Origin: Arthrobacter sp. NIO-1057
GTDB taxonomy: Bacteria > Actinomycetota > Actinomycetes > Actinomycetales > Micrococcaceae
Direction: 5' to 3'
DNA length: 64,000 nucleotides
Assembly (NCBI RefSeq): GCF_900094805.1
Contig: NZ_FMAT01000006.1
Coordinates: 114,008 to 178,007, forward strand
Below are positions 17,395 through 26,479 of this stretch, in pieces. Each line of letters opens with the position of its first letter. Position 1 is the stretch's first letter. The translations under genes were made by a program, and so were the position numbers. The notes beneath the pieces are model-generated. The model ran no database searches, had not been told where the DNA came from, and saw only the letters and a list, made by a program, of their open reading frames with translations.

Positions 17395-18158
17395 GCATGC
17401 AAACCTTACCCAAGGGCCTATTGCTGGATTTCGGCGGGGTCATTGTCAACAGCGAAAAACCAGCGAACTGGCAGCAACTGGTGGCCGATGAATTCCTTGC
17501 CTTGGTCGGATCAGAACCCATGGTCTCGCGTGATCGGTTGATCGCGGACATCACCGCCGGCGCGGTGGCCGCCGGGCTCTGGCGCAATGCCATGTCCCGG
17601 CCACGCCATCCCAAGGAACTGGATCAGCGCACCTACGCGATGGACTTCATCGCCGCTGACTGGCCCGAAGATGCCCGAAAGACCATGGAAAACCACTACC
17701 AGCAGCTGTGCTACCTGGTCAGCTCGACCAAGGAGCACCGCGAGCTGCGTGAGGGCATCAGCGAGCTCTTGGCCTGGTGCACCCAGATTGGCCTGCCGGT
17801 AGCGGTGGTCTCCAATGCCATGTGTGGGCAGGTGCACCGCGACTACCTGGCAGAACAAGGGCTCAGCGACTATTTTGTTGCCGAACTCTACTCCGATGAG
17901 TGCGAGCTGCGTAAACCCAACCCGGACTTCCTGCACTTAGGCGCCCAGGCGCTGGGGCTGAGCGCAGCCGACTGCTGGTATGTCGGGGACCACCTGGATC
18001 GCGACGTGCTCTGTGGGGTGCGTGCCGGAATCGGCGGCAACGTGCTCATGCCCTCCCCGGGCAGTGCCAAACGCCCCTACACCGTCGAAGTGACGGCCGA
18101 CCTTGTAGTCGCTACACCCAAAGAATTACTGAATGAAATGAGAAAGTACAGTGTCTGA
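17391..18158 (+). CDS. HAD-superfamily phosphatase (YihX-like)
   Basis: A 255-residue haloacid-dehalogenase-type hydrolase. Motif I is LLDFGGVIVN (about 11-20), with the nucleophile Asp but Gly where phosphomutases have the second Asp. This variant is seen in glucose-1-phosphatase YihX and related enzymes. Motif II is VVSNAM (about 137), motif III lysine lies in ELRKPNPDFLHLGAQALG (about 167), and motif IV is CWYVGDHLDRDVLCGVRAG. It is probably cytoplasmic and removes phosphate from an imported sugar or inositol phosphate. The start overlaps the ATPase stop (ATGA). A second in-frame ATG at 17397 is also possible. Its 3' end overlaps the next gene by 8 bases. Confidence 0.85.
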   Translation: MSMQTLPKGLLLDFGGVIVNSEKPANWQQLVADEFLALVGSEPMVSRDRLIADITAGAVAAGLWRNAMSRPRHPKELDQRTYAMDFIAADWPEDARKTMENHYQQLCYLVSSTKEHRELREGISELLAWCTQIGLPVAVVSNAMCGQVHRDYLAEQGLSDYFVAELYSDECELRKPNPDFLHLGAQALGLSAADCWYVGDHLDRDVLCGVRAGIGGNVLMPSPGSAKRPYTVEVTADLVVATPKELLNEMRKYSV

Positions 18159-18975
18159 CCTCCCGAGCTTCCTGCGTACCACCGCCGAAGAAGCGGCCGT
18201 TCTCGCCGGAGAATACCTGCAAAAGGTCTTCCGCGGCCAGATGGACATCGACTACAAGCGCGACCGCCACGATCTGGTCACCGAACACGACCGGGCCGCC
18301 GAAGAGCTGATCGTGCCCTTCTTGCTAAAGCGTGAGCCCAGCTGGCGAATCATCGGTGAAGAAGGCGGAGCGCAGGGCGGTGACGGCCCGGTGACCTGGT
18401 ACGTGGATCCGATCGATGGCACCTCCAACTTTGCCCAGGGCCTGGCCTTCTTCTGTGTCTCCATCGGAGTCGCAGTGGATGGCGCACTGGTGGCCGGGGC
18501 CATCTTCGACCCGATCGCCCGCCGACTGTTCAGCGCCGATCACGAGCATGCCTACCTAGATGGCGAAATCCTGCGCACCCCGCAGGCACAGCCGGCAGCG
18601 GCAGCCACCATGATCACCGGGTACCCCACGGCTCGGGATCTTGATGCAGACCGGGAGACTGCCTTGGGTCACTTTGGTGATCTCGCTGAGGCCTTCTCCT
18701 CGCTACGCCGCACCGGTTCAGGCGCCTTGACCCTGGCCCACGTGGCTGCCGGATGGGTGGACTGTGCCTTTGGTGGTTCGGTGAACCCTTGGGATGTGGC
18801 CGCAGGTGCACTGATCGTTCAGCGCGCTGGAGGCAGCTACCAGCCACTATTGCTGGAAGCCGGTGTCGTGGGCGAACACCTCGCCCCAGCATTCGTCGCT
18901 CAGGGACCCGGCGCGCAGTATCCAGCACTGGATCACTTCGTCGAGCAATTCACTCGCGTGCGGGTCAGTAGCTGA
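18151..18975 (+). CDS. Inositol monophosphatase family protein
   Basis: A 274-residue enzyme of the IMPase/FBPase/histidinol-phosphatase superfamily. Metal-site motifs are present: GEEGG (about 69-73), DPIDGTSNF (86-94, the diagnostic loop) and NPWDVAAGALIVQRAGG (about 212-228). Members hydrolyse myo-inositol-1-phosphate or related monoesters with Mg2+. It starts at GTG 18151 inside the end of the HAD gene and stops one base before the LacI gene, so it is firmly in the operon. With a surface MINPP-like phosphatase in the same operon, myo-inositol monophosphate is an attractive substrate, although SuhB-like or histidinol-phosphatase activity cannot be excluded. Confidence 0.9.
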   Translation: MSDLPSFLRTTAEEAAVLAGEYLQKVFRGQMDIDYKRDRHDLVTEHDRAAEELIVPFLLKREPSWRIIGEEGGAQGGDGPVTWYVDPIDGTSNFAQGLAFFCVSIGVAVDGALVAGAIFDPIARRLFSADHEHAYLDGEILRTPQAQPAAAATMITGYPTARDLDADRETALGHFGDLAEAFSSLRRTGSGALTLAHVAAGWVDCAFGGSVNPWDVAAGALIVQRAGGSYQPLLLEAGVVGEHLAPAFVAQGPGAQYPALDHFVEQFTRVRVSS

Positions 18976-18976
18976 G

Positions 18977-19972
18977 ATGGTAGCGGAACTGGCGGCCGGA
19001 CGCCGCCCCACCATTATTGATGTGGCCAAGCGTGCCGGGGTCTCCAAGTCTTTGGCGTCCCGGGCACTGCGTGGGGACGCAGGAGTGAGCACGAGCAGCC
19101 GCGACCTGGTGCTCGACGCTGCCCAAGAGCTAGGCTATCGCCCTAATTCCGCGGCACGTTCACTGGTGCGTGGGGTGTCCGGGCTGGTGGGCGTGGTGCT
19201 TAACCAGCTCGATAACCAACACCACACCGGCATTGTTCAGGGCGTGCAGGAGCGTGCCAAGGAACTGAACGCGCGGGTGATCATTGGTAATGGTGCACAG
19301 AATCCCGAAGAGCTACAACGCCAGATCGACACCATGATCGAGTTGCGAGTTGATGGTCTGGTCATCGTTTCTTCATGGGTTCCAGCTCAGGTGTTGGAAC
19401 GTGCCGGCAGTGAAGTTCCCACCGTGGTGCTCACTCATTTGGCGGATCCGCCCGCCGAAGTGGACACCATTGCCAGCGATGATGTCTACGGTGCCCAGCT
19501 AGCGGTGGAACACTTGATTCAGGCCGGGCATCAGCGCATCGCCTATCTCTCACGATCCGCCAGTGCTACCAGCCAGGCACGCATCGACGGGGTAGTCCTG
19601 GCCTTGGAAGCTGCCGGGCTGCCGTGCACCCTTCTCCAGGTGGACGCCGGCGATGACATAAACCTGCAAGAGCTGAGTGCCTCCGGCGTGGACGCCGTGC
19701 TGTGCAATAACGACCTCACCGCTGCTGAAGTGATCCGCTTAGCTCATGAACAACAGGTTCAGGTGCCCGGGCAACTAGCGGTGATCGGTTATGACAATAC
19801 TGCTCTGGCCAGGTTGCTTTACCCCAGCCTCACGAGCATCGACCAGCCACAGGTCAACATGGGACGCCGGGCGGTAGACGCCATTGCTGAACGCACCGCC
19901 GGACGGACCGAAGCGCTACGTGAGCTCTACACCCCACAACTGGTCGTTCGTTCCTCAACGGCACAACCCTAG
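18977..19972 (+). CDS. LacI/GalR family regulator of the organophosphate locus
   Basis: A 331-residue regulator with the helix-turn-helix at about 12-35 (TIIDVAKRAGVSKSLASRAL) and a sensor domain from about 64 (LVGVVLNQLDNQHHTGIVQG) to the end (VIGYDNTALARLLYPSLTSI). The ATG at 18977 follows the previous stop by one base, and a longer frame from 18863 would only add a tail overlapping the phosphatase gene. It sits inside the operon it probably controls. Candidate operators GGGAACGTTCCACA lie at 13114-13127 and 13270-13283. Control by a LacI-type sensor suggests induction by the carbon skeleton as well as any phosphate control. Confidence 0.9.
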   Translation: MVAELAAGRRPTIIDVAKRAGVSKSLASRALRGDAGVSTSSRDLVLDAAQELGYRPNSAARSLVRGVSGLVGVVLNQLDNQHHTGIVQGVQERAKELNARVIIGNGAQNPEELQRQIDTMIELRVDGLVIVSSWVPAQVLERAGSEVPTVVLTHLADPPAEVDTIASDDVYGAQLAVEHLIQAGHQRIAYLSRSASATSQARIDGVVLALEAAGLPCTLLQVDAGDDINLQELSASGVDAVLCNNDLTAAEVIRLAHEQQVQVPGQLAVIGYDNTALARLLYPSLTSIDQPQVNMGRRAVDAIAERTAGRTEALRELYTPQLVVRSSTAQP

Positions 19973-20005
19973 AATCACTCATCACTTTCACCCAAGGAGT
20001 AAGAC

Positions 20006-21394
20006 ATGGCCAAGTACACTCGTTTCACCTCACTAGCGCTGGCGGGAGTAATGCTCGCCCTGAGCGGTTGCGCTGCCTCCAGCCAAGCCGCCGATGAAGA
20101 TCAGAGCGCCCGCCTGGCGCTGGGTACCAAAGCCACCTATGCTGCCCCGGCAGAAGATGTGGAGTATTCCAAGGCGCCGGATGAATTTGAGCCGGTTCTC
20201 ATTGAGCATGTGGCGCGCCACGGTTCCCGATTGCTTTCGAGCAAAAAATACGATGACCTGATCACCCAGCTGTGGGAAATGGCGAAAAAAGAGAACGCCC
20301 TGACCGAGACCGGTGAACGCCTGGGCCCGGTGGTTGCACAGATTACTGCGGTGCACGAGAAGGTTGGCTACGGCATGCTCAGCACCTTGGGCGAGCATGA
20401 GCATCAGAAGATGGCTGAACGCGCTTATGATCGCATGGAGGATCTCTTCGAGGACGCCGAAGACGAAGACAAGAAGATCAACATTGTGACCTCCGGCGTG
20501 GACCGTGCGGTGGATAGCGCGCAGAATTTTGTGCAGGGTCTGGTGGATGAAGATAAAGATCTGAAGTCACTGATCAGCAAGCCACGTACGGATAAGGATG
20601 TTCTGTATTTCCACGATACAGATCAGGCTTATAACGACTTTATCGATAATGATCCTGTACTGGCTGAAACCTTGGAGAAGGTGGAAGAGGACCCGCAGAT
20701 CGTTGAGGCTTCCAAGCATGTGCTCTCACGTCTCTTTACCGAAGAGTTCATCGCCAAGCTTGATAGTGGGACCATCGACTTGGTGGACCGCGGCAAGGGC
20801 GAGAAGCATCTTGAAAGCGTAGTGGATGCAGCCATGTACCTCTACGAACTGTACGTGATTGCACCGGGCATGGGCGAGGACTACCAAGTTGACTTCAGTG
20901 AATTTGTCACCGCTGACGATGCGCTAGTGCTCTCGCGGGTTTCAGAAGCTGAAGACTTCTATGAAAAGGGCCCAAGCATTGCCGGCAACGATGTCACCTA
21001 CAAGATGGCCGACGTATTGCTCGCGGACATGCTGGATGCGGTGGCTGGTGTGCGTGAGGGTAAGACCGAACAGGCTGCAGACTTCCGCTTTGCTCACGCA
21101 GAGGAGATCATTCCTTTGGCTGCTCTGCTCAAGCTGCCTGGTAGTGAAACTGCACAGCCAGCCGACACCCTCTTCAGCTATGACAACAATGCGTGGCGAG
21201 GCGCCGAGGTAGCTCCGATGGGCGCCAACATCCAGTGGGATGTTTTTGCCAATGAGGATCAGGATGTGATTGTCCGGATGCTGTACAACGAAAAGGAAAC
21301 CGCTTTCGGCTTCGACTGCAAGCCGATTGAAGAAGGTAGCTTCTTCTACGCAGACACGGAACTGGAGCGTTGCCTAGGTGATCTGACCAAGTAA
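20006..21394 (+). CDS. Surface lipoprotein histidine phosphatase of the MINPP (phytase) type
   Basis: A 462-residue exported lipoprotein (lipobox LALSGC, Cys 22). The histidine-acid-phosphatase nucleophile motif is RHGSR (71-75, His72). The proton-donor motif is HAE in RFAHAEEIIPL (His364-Glu366), the form diagnostic of multiple inositol polyphosphate phosphatases rather than the HD of AppA-type enzymes. The C-terminal PMGANIQWDVFANED also fits that family. It should strip phosphates from phytate or other inositol polyphosphates outside the cell. AAGGAG precedes the ATG. It is the last gene of the transporter operon, 33 bases after the LacI gene, and ends at a strong terminator. Confidence 0.88.
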   Translation: MAKYTRFTSLALAGVMLALSGCAASSQAADEDQSARLALGTKATYAAPAEDVEYSKAPDEFEPVLIEHVARHGSRLLSSKKYDDLITQLWEMAKKENALTETGERLGPVVAQITAVHEKVGYGMLSTLGEHEHQKMAERAYDRMEDLFEDAEDEDKKINIVTSGVDRAVDSAQNFVQGLVDEDKDLKSLISKPRTDKDVLYFHDTDQAYNDFIDNDPVLAETLEKVEEDPQIVEASKHVLSRLFTEEFIAKLDSGTIDLVDRGKGEKHLESVVDAAMYLYELYVIAPGMGEDYQVDFSEFVTADDALVLSRVSEAEDFYEKGPSIAGNDVTYKMADVLLADMLDAVAGVREGKTEQAADFRFAHAEEIIPLAALLKLPGSETAQPADTLFSYDNNAWRGAEVAPMGANIQWDVFANEDQDVIVRMLYNEKETAFGFDCKPIEEGSFFYADTELERCLGDLTK

Positions 21395-21415
21395 CGGCAG
21401 AAAAGAACGATAGCA

Positions 21416-21451
21416 AAAAAGCACGGCAGGAAAAATCCTGCCGTGCTTTTT
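21416..21451. terminator. Bidirectional rho-independent terminator
   Basis: A 16-base-pair stem, AAAAAGCACGGCAGGA with its exact complement ending in TTTTT, and a short A-rich loop. It lies between the convergent MINPP and MFS genes and works from either side. Confidence 0.93.
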
Positions 21452-21476
21452 GATGCCTATCAGAGTGTGATGCCCT

Positions 21477-22883
21477 CTAGAGCTTCATGTCTTCTAGGGT
21501 GCGTCCCTTGGTTTCCTTGACCATGAAGATCACGAAGAGCAAGGAGAGCAACGCGAAGACCGCATAAATGCCATAAGCCAGAGCCAAGCCGGCATCGGCC
21601 AGGGCCGGGAAGGTGGTGGAGACAATGAAGTTGGCAATCCACTGGGCTGCAGCAGCCACACCGAGTGCCATGGCGCGGATGGAGTTCGGGAAGATTTCGC
21701 CGAGCAATACCCATACGGCCGGGCCCCAGGTGGCGCCGAAGCCGACTACGAACAGGTTGGCCGAGATCAGAGCAACGATGCCCCAGTTACCTGGCAGGGA
21801 TACCGCACCGTCGATGGTGACGGACTGAGCGAAGGCCACTGCCATCATGCCCAAAGACAGGGTCATAATGGCCGAGCCGATGGTCAGTAGGAGTTTACGT
21901 CCCAGAACGTCGATCAGCAGGACAGCCACGATGGTTGCCACCACGTTGGTCACCGAGGTGATCAGCGAAATGGTGAAAGAGTCAGATTCGGCGAAGCCCA
22001 CGGACTTCCACAGGGTGGTGGAGTAGTAGAAGATCACGTTAATGCCGACAAACTGCTGGAAGACCGAGAGCAGGATGCCTACCCATACCAGTGGATGGAA
22101 GCCGAAGCGGCCCAGCAGGTCGCTGAACTTCTGGCGACGTTCCACGTGCACGGTGGCACGGATTTCTTCAATTTTCTTCTCGGCTTCTTCGCCGGCGTTC
22201 ATGCCCATATCGCGGGTGAGCACGGTAGCTGCTTCAACGAAGCGGCCGCGCTCGACGAGGTAGCGTGGGGATTCTGGAAGGCGCAAGGCCAGCAGTCCGT
22301 AGATGGCCGCTGGAACCAGCAGCGAGAGGTACATCCAGCGCCAAGCTGCCAGGCCAAAGAGGCCAATGGCATCTGCGGAGCCCATGACGAAGACCAGCAT
22401 GGCGCTGACCAGGAAGGCTACGAAGATGCCTAGAACGATGGCCATTTGCTGCATGGTGCCCAGGCGGCCGCGGTGGGCTGCTGGGGATACTTCGGCGATG
22501 TAGGCAGGGGCGATCACCGAGGCGAAGCCCACGCCGATGCCGCCGACGATGCGCCATACGATGAGGTCGGCGGCGCTGAAGCAGAGGCCACAGCCAATGG
22601 CCGAAATGGCAAGGAGGATGGAGGCGAAAAGCATGGTGCGTACGCGTCCCACGCGTTCGGAGACCATGCCTGCAATCCACGCGCCGAGAGCTGCGCCGAG
22701 CAAGGCGCAGGAAACAGTGAAACCGATAGTTACCGCGTTGAGCCCGAATTCGTGCTCGACAGCGTCCACGGTGCCGTTAACGATTGATGAGTCATATCCA
22801 AAAACGAACCCACCTAAAGCCGCCCCGAGGGCGATGAAGATGAGTCGCGCGGAGAGTTTTCCGTCTGATGTAGTCGCAGTCAC
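21477..22883 (-). CDS. Sugar porter family MFS transporter
   Basis: A 468-residue, 12-helix major facilitator protein. Sugar-porter signatures are present: GGFVFGYDSSIVNGT in helix 1, ERVGRVRTM in loop 2-3, RIVGGIGVGFASVIAPAYIAE in helix 4, PESPRYLVERGR before the central loop, and ETKGRTLEDM at the end. Proton-coupled import of a hexose, pentose or inositol is the family function. The substrate is not readable. It converges on the inositol-phosphate-type locus, so a free inositol or sugar porter is conceivable (weak inference). The start is GTG 22883, with TAGCAT eight bases upstream and no ribosome-binding site. Confidence 0.9.
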   Translation of the reverse strand: MTATTSDGKLSARLIFIALGAALGGFVFGYDSSIVNGTVDAVEHEFGLNAVTIGFTVSCALLGAALGAWIAGMVSERVGRVRTMLFASILLAISAIGCGLCFSAADLIVWRIVGGIGVGFASVIAPAYIAEVSPAAHRGRLGTMQQMAIVLGIFVAFLVSAMLVFVMGSADAIGLFGLAAWRWMYLSLLVPAAIYGLLALRLPESPRYLVERGRFVEAATVLTRDMGMNAGEEAEKKIEEIRATVHVERRQKFSDLLGRFGFHPLVWVGILLSVFQQFVGINVIFYYSTTLWKSVGFAESDSFTISLITSVTNVVATIVAVLLIDVLGRKLLLTIGSAIMTLSLGMMAVAFAQSVTIDGAVSLPGNWGIVALISANLFVVGFGATWGPAVWVLLGEIFPNSIRAMALGVAAAAQWIANFIVSTTFPALADAGLALAYGIYAVFALLSLLFVIFMVKETKGRTLEDMKL

Positions 22884-23045
22884 AATCAGCCATGCTATCT
22901 GATTTGACTGCGATGAAATTCAGGAATTTTCAGTTTTTGGTGGGAGAACCATCACATTTTGGAAGGAGTCCTTACATGATTCGTTCAGGAGGTGCTTCGA
23001 GGCGACCTCTCTCATGCCTAACCAGCCGGGAGATTGTCCAAAAAA

Positions 23046-23085
23046 ATCGGTCGGTGTCGCGAGTCAATTCGCGGCACCGACCGAT
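23046..23085 (-). terminator. Rho-independent terminator of the thi/NCS2 operon
   Basis: An 11-base-pair stem (ATCGGTCGGTG / CACCGACCGAT) with an 18-base loop holding further TCGCG/CGCGG pairing. On the minus strand it is followed by TTTTTT. The 223-base gap 22884-23106 otherwise holds only the 5' region of the MFS gene. Confidence 0.85.
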
Positions 23086-23106
23086 GGAAAAAAATTTTTA
23101 AAACTC

Positions 23107-24384
23107 TTAGGACTCCGTGGATTCCTTGGCCAGGTCGTTTCCGCGCAGCTTGGCTACCGCACCCATCAGGTGGAAGACCACCAGGGTGGCGATTGATCCC
23201 AGCGCGATGCCGCCGAGCTTGAACTGACCAAAGGTAATTTCGCTGGTGACCGCGATAGCGATAATCAGCCCGGTGCCAGCGGTCATCAGGTTGATGGGAT
23301 TGCCAAAATCAACCTTGGATTCAATCCACAAACGGGCACCAACAATACCGATCATGCCGTACAGGACAATGCCCAAACCACCAATTACGCCCACCGGAAT
23401 GGTGCCCACCAGTGCACCAAACTTCGGCAAGAAGGCTAAGGCCATGGCCGCAATGGCCGCCACCCAATAGGCCGCGGTGGAGTACACGCGGGATGCCGCC
23501 ATCACACCAATATTCTCGGCGTAGGTGGTGGTGGCCGAACCGCCACCAAATCCGGCAACAACACTTGCTGCGCCATCGGCCATCAACGCACGGCCGTTGA
23601 ATCTCGACAGGTCTTTTCCGGTCATCACGCCCACAGTGCGCACGTGTCCAATATTCTCGGCAATCAAGACGAAGACTGCCGGGAGGAACATCAGCGCGGT
23701 ATCAAGGTGGAAGGTCGGAGTCGTGAACTGGGGCAGGCCAATCCAGTGTGCATCGCCCACGGCCTTAAAATCTACTTGGCCCTGAAGCAGTGCCACCACA
23801 TAACCGAGCACCAAACCCACAAGGATCGACAGGCGACCAAGCAGCCCTTTGAAGGCAACGGTGGCCAATACCGTGAAAATCACCGTCAGGAACGTGGTGA
23901 CGGGGAACTTAGTCATTGGGGTCAAGGTTGCGCTGGCCAGGTTCAGCCCAATCAACGCGACGATCGTACCCATCACCACCGGAGGCATCAGCGCGTGGAT
24001 CCAGCCCGTGCCAGTCACCTGCACAATCAAACCCACCACAAAGAGCAGTGCACCGGTCATCACAATGCCACCAAGGGCGCCAGCCATGCTGTGCGACTGG
24101 GTGGTCGAGACGACCGGAGCGATCATCGCAAACGATGAGCCCAAGTAGCTCGGAACCTTGTTGTTGGTCATCAACAAGAAAATGATGGTGGCCAGGCCGG
24201 TGAACAACAAGGTGGTGGTGACCGGGAAACCGGTCAAAGTGGGCACAAGAATACTTGAACCGAACATCGCCAGAATATGCTGGGTACCAATGGAGATTGT
24301 TTGTGGCCAGTGCAGTCTTTCCTCCGGGGCAACCACCTCGCCTGCCGTGATGGTTTTTCCGTTGCCATGAATGCTCCAGCTCAT
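23107..24384 (-). CDS. NCS2 family uracil/xanthine-type permease in the thiamine operon
   Basis: A 425-residue nucleobase:cation symporter of the UraA group, with about 14 membrane segments. Family stretches are QHILAMFGSSILVPTLTG (about 35), PSYLGSSFAMIAPV (about 78), FVLIAENIGHVRTVG (about 236; conserved substrate glutamate) and GGSATTTYAENIGVM (about 277; second conserved glutamate). GGAGG lies five bases before the ATG at 24384. The gene starts only 29 bases after thiD-tenA and no terminator is visible between them, so it should be governed by the upstream TPP riboswitch. That suggests uptake of a thiamine pyrimidine precursor rather than uracil (inference). Confidence 0.9.
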   Translation of the reverse strand: MSWSIHGNGKTITAGEVVAPEERLHWPQTISIGTQHILAMFGSSILVPTLTGFPVTTTLLFTGLATIIFLLMTNNKVPSYLGSSFAMIAPVVSTTQSHSMAGALGGIVMTGALLFVVGLIVQVTGTGWIHALMPPVVMGTIVALIGLNLASATLTPMTKFPVTTFLTVIFTVLATVAFKGLLGRLSILVGLVLGYVVALLQGQVDFKAVGDAHWIGLPQFTTPTFHLDTALMFLPAVFVLIAENIGHVRTVGVMTGKDLSRFNGRALMADGAASVVAGFGGGSATTTYAENIGVMAASRVYSTAAYWVAAIAAMALAFLPKFGALVGTIPVGVIGGLGIVLYGMIGIVGARLWIESKVDFGNPINLMTAGTGLIIAIAVTSEITFGQFKLGGIALGSIATLVVFHLMGAVAKLRGNDLAKESTES

Positions 24385-24413
24385 ACAATCCTCCAGGTTG
24401 TGGCCCGCGCGTT

Positions 24414-25841
24414 TTAGACCGTAGAAAATTCTACTCGGTTCAGTCGCGCTTGATCGAAGAAAGCCACCTCATGCTCGGCCGAACGGACAAAGGCCAAGCG
24501 CATGCGCTCACGTACTCCCGGATCTGCGAGCTTCCACGCACTGCGCACCATATTGATGGCCCGCTCGGTGGCCAGGTCAAACTCATCTGATGCATAGGTG
24601 CCCAGCCACTGCTTATACGGATGGTCCTCATGATTGGCCGAGGCCAGCCGCTTCCCAATGTCTTGGTAAAGCCAGTAACAGGGCAAGATCGCCGCAATCA
24701 GCTCAGCGTAGCTTTGTTTGGATGCTGCCAAATGGTTCACGTAGTTCAACGTGGTGGCACTGGGGTTCGCACTCCCTTCCACCAGGTAACTACGATGCAG
24801 CTGCAGTTCACCTTCAAGAATCTCACTGGCCGAGTGAGCCCAGAAACGCTGTGCCTCAAGATCTGGTGCGAGGGCACTGGCCTCAGCCAATACCTGCGCA
24901 TAACGTTGCAGATACAAGGCATCCTGCGCCAAATAGTATTCAAAGTCCGCTGCCTTGAGGGTGCCATCGGCCAGCTGGTTAATGAACTCCAAGTTATCGA
25001 TGGAGTCGCGTAACCCTTGAATCTGTTGCCACCATTGATCCATCGGATCAATGGCGCTAAAGAAGTCCACAAAGTGGTTTACCGGGCCGTGCCCACTACC
25101 CACATGTAGTTCATCGGCAGCGACAATAGCTCGGAAGAGGTAAGCCTTGGCCTGCTCTAGTGCGCTGACCCAGTCCTGGCTTGATGCATAGATGGTAGCC
25201 AAAGCACTAGACAGGGTACATCCGGTGCCATGGGTGTTTTTGGTGTGATGGCGCGGGTTGCTGAACTCGGCCAGCACGCCCTGGGCAGAGACCAGCGCAT
25301 CGGGGCACACTTCGCCATCAAGATGCCCACCCTTGGCTAAGACCAGTGCATCATGCTTGGCAGCCAGACGCTGGGCTTGCTCAAGAACCTCGGACCACTG
25401 GGTAGCGGCCGGTTCGCGCAGCAGGCTAGCGAGCTCCAGCAAATTGGGAGTGATCACCGAAGCGCGGTCCAGCAGGGAATCAAGCGCAGCTTCATCATCA
25501 AGTAGACGGTCCCCACTCGTGGCCACCATGACCGGATCAAGAACGACCGGCGCATCCACGGTATCGAGCCAATCATTTACCGCGAGAATGACCTGAGTAT
25601 TGGCGAGCATGCCAATCTTGATGGCATCAATCTGTACATCTGCGCTCACAGCTTCCAACTGAGCAAGCACAAACTGTCCTTCAATGGCCTGGACAGCGCT
25701 CACGCCCTGCGTATTCTGCGCGGTCAAGGCGGTGATCACACACATGCCGTAACCACCATTGGCGGCAATGGCCTTCAGATCCGCCTGAATACCAGCGCCC
25801 CCGGAGGGGTCGGAGCCGGCGATAGAGAGAATATTTTTCAC
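24414..25841 (-). CDS. thiD: ThiD-TenA fusion: HMP/HMP-P kinase plus aminopyrimidine aminohydrolase
   Basis: A 475-residue bifunctional thiamine salvage enzyme. Residues 1-260 are ThiD (AGSDPSGGAGIQADLKA at 8-24; KNTHGTGCTLSSALAT near 211), which phosphorylates hydroxymethylpyrimidine twice. Residues about 275-475 are TenA (YYLAQDALYLQRYAQVLAEA; catalytic-type Cys in CYWLYQDIGKRL near 387), which hydrolyses aminomethylpyrimidine from degraded thiamine to HMP. The GTG at 25841 overlaps the thiE stop as GTGA, with GGGAGG upstream. A longer frame to 25904 would run into thiE and adds nothing conserved. It is the third gene after the TPP riboswitch. Confidence 0.93.
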   Translation of the reverse strand: MKNILSIAGSDPSGGAGIQADLKAIAANGGYGMCVITALTAQNTQGVSAVQAIEGQFVLAQLEAVSADVQIDAIKIGMLANTQVILAVNDWLDTVDAPVVLDPVMVATSGDRLLDDEAALDSLLDRASVITPNLLELASLLREPAATQWSEVLEQAQRLAAKHDALVLAKGGHLDGEVCPDALVSAQGVLAEFSNPRHHTKNTHGTGCTLSSALATIYASSQDWVSALEQAKAYLFRAIVAADELHVGSGHGPVNHFVDFFSAIDPMDQWWQQIQGLRDSIDNLEFINQLADGTLKAADFEYYLAQDALYLQRYAQVLAEASALAPDLEAQRFWAHSASEILEGELQLHRSYLVEGSANPSATTLNYVNHLAASKQSYAELIAAILPCYWLYQDIGKRLASANHEDHPYKQWLGTYASDEFDLATERAINMVRSAWKLADPGVRERMRLAFVRSAEHEVAFFDQARLNRVEFSTV

Positions 25842-26479
25842 TGTGCCGCCTCCCATGCTGCAACGAGCTGCTCGCTGGCAGACTGCGGGTCTTGAGCATT
25901 GCAAATGGCTCGGACCACGGCCATACCATTTCCTCCACCGGCACGGATCGCTTGCGCATCTTGTGCGGTGATCGCACCAATAGCGACACAGGGCAGTTCG
26001 GTCAACGATGCTGCCCGAGCAAACCCGTCAAGACCAATTGGGGTGGGGTGATCCTTCTTGGTGGGGGTAGCGCGGACCGCACCGACTCCAAGATAGTCAA
26101 TGACCTCAGCATCTAGGTTGGCCTGTGCCAACTGTTCATCGGTTGAAGCACTCAACCCGATGATGCCTTCACCGATGATCTGGCGTGCCAGGCGCACCGG
26201 GATGTCTTTCTGCCCAATATGAATTCCACTGACAGCCGCACTGGCGGCGCGAGCCGCTAAGAACACGTCAATGCGGTCGTTGACCAGTAGCTTCGCTTTG
26301 CCTTCGGTCAGTTTGGCCGCAGCGCAGGTCAATTCGAAGAATTCGCGGGCGGTCTCATCTTTGGCTCGCAGCTGGATCCATTCGATACCACCGGCTACCG
26401 CCCCTTCGATCACTTCCAGGGTGGTGCGTGGGGTGCAGCTAGCGGTGTTGGCTACTAAGTAGGCCCCGATGTTATCCAT
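25838..26479 (-). CDS. thiE: Thiamine-phosphate synthase
   Basis: A 213-residue TIM-barrel enzyme that joins HMP-pyrophosphate to HET-phosphate. Characteristic segments are [13 protein letters not shown] (about 35), [13 protein letters not shown] (about 65), [10 protein letters not shown] (about 85), the phosphate-binding [13 protein letters not shown] (about 131) and [12 protein letters not shown] (about 163). It overlaps thiM upstream by 8 bases and thiD-tenA downstream by 4 bases, a tightly coupled operon. Confidence 0.95.
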   Translation of the reverse strand: MDNIGAYLVANTASCTPRTTLEVIEGAVAGGIEWIQLRAKDETAREFFELTCAAAKLTEGKAKLLVNDRIDVFLAARAASAAVSGIHIGQKDIPVRLARQIIGEGIIGLSASTDEQLAQANLDAEVIDYLGVGAVRATPTKKDHPTPIGLDGFARAASLTELPCVAIGAITAQDAQAIRAGGGNGMAVVRAICNAQDPQSASEQLVAAWEAAQ

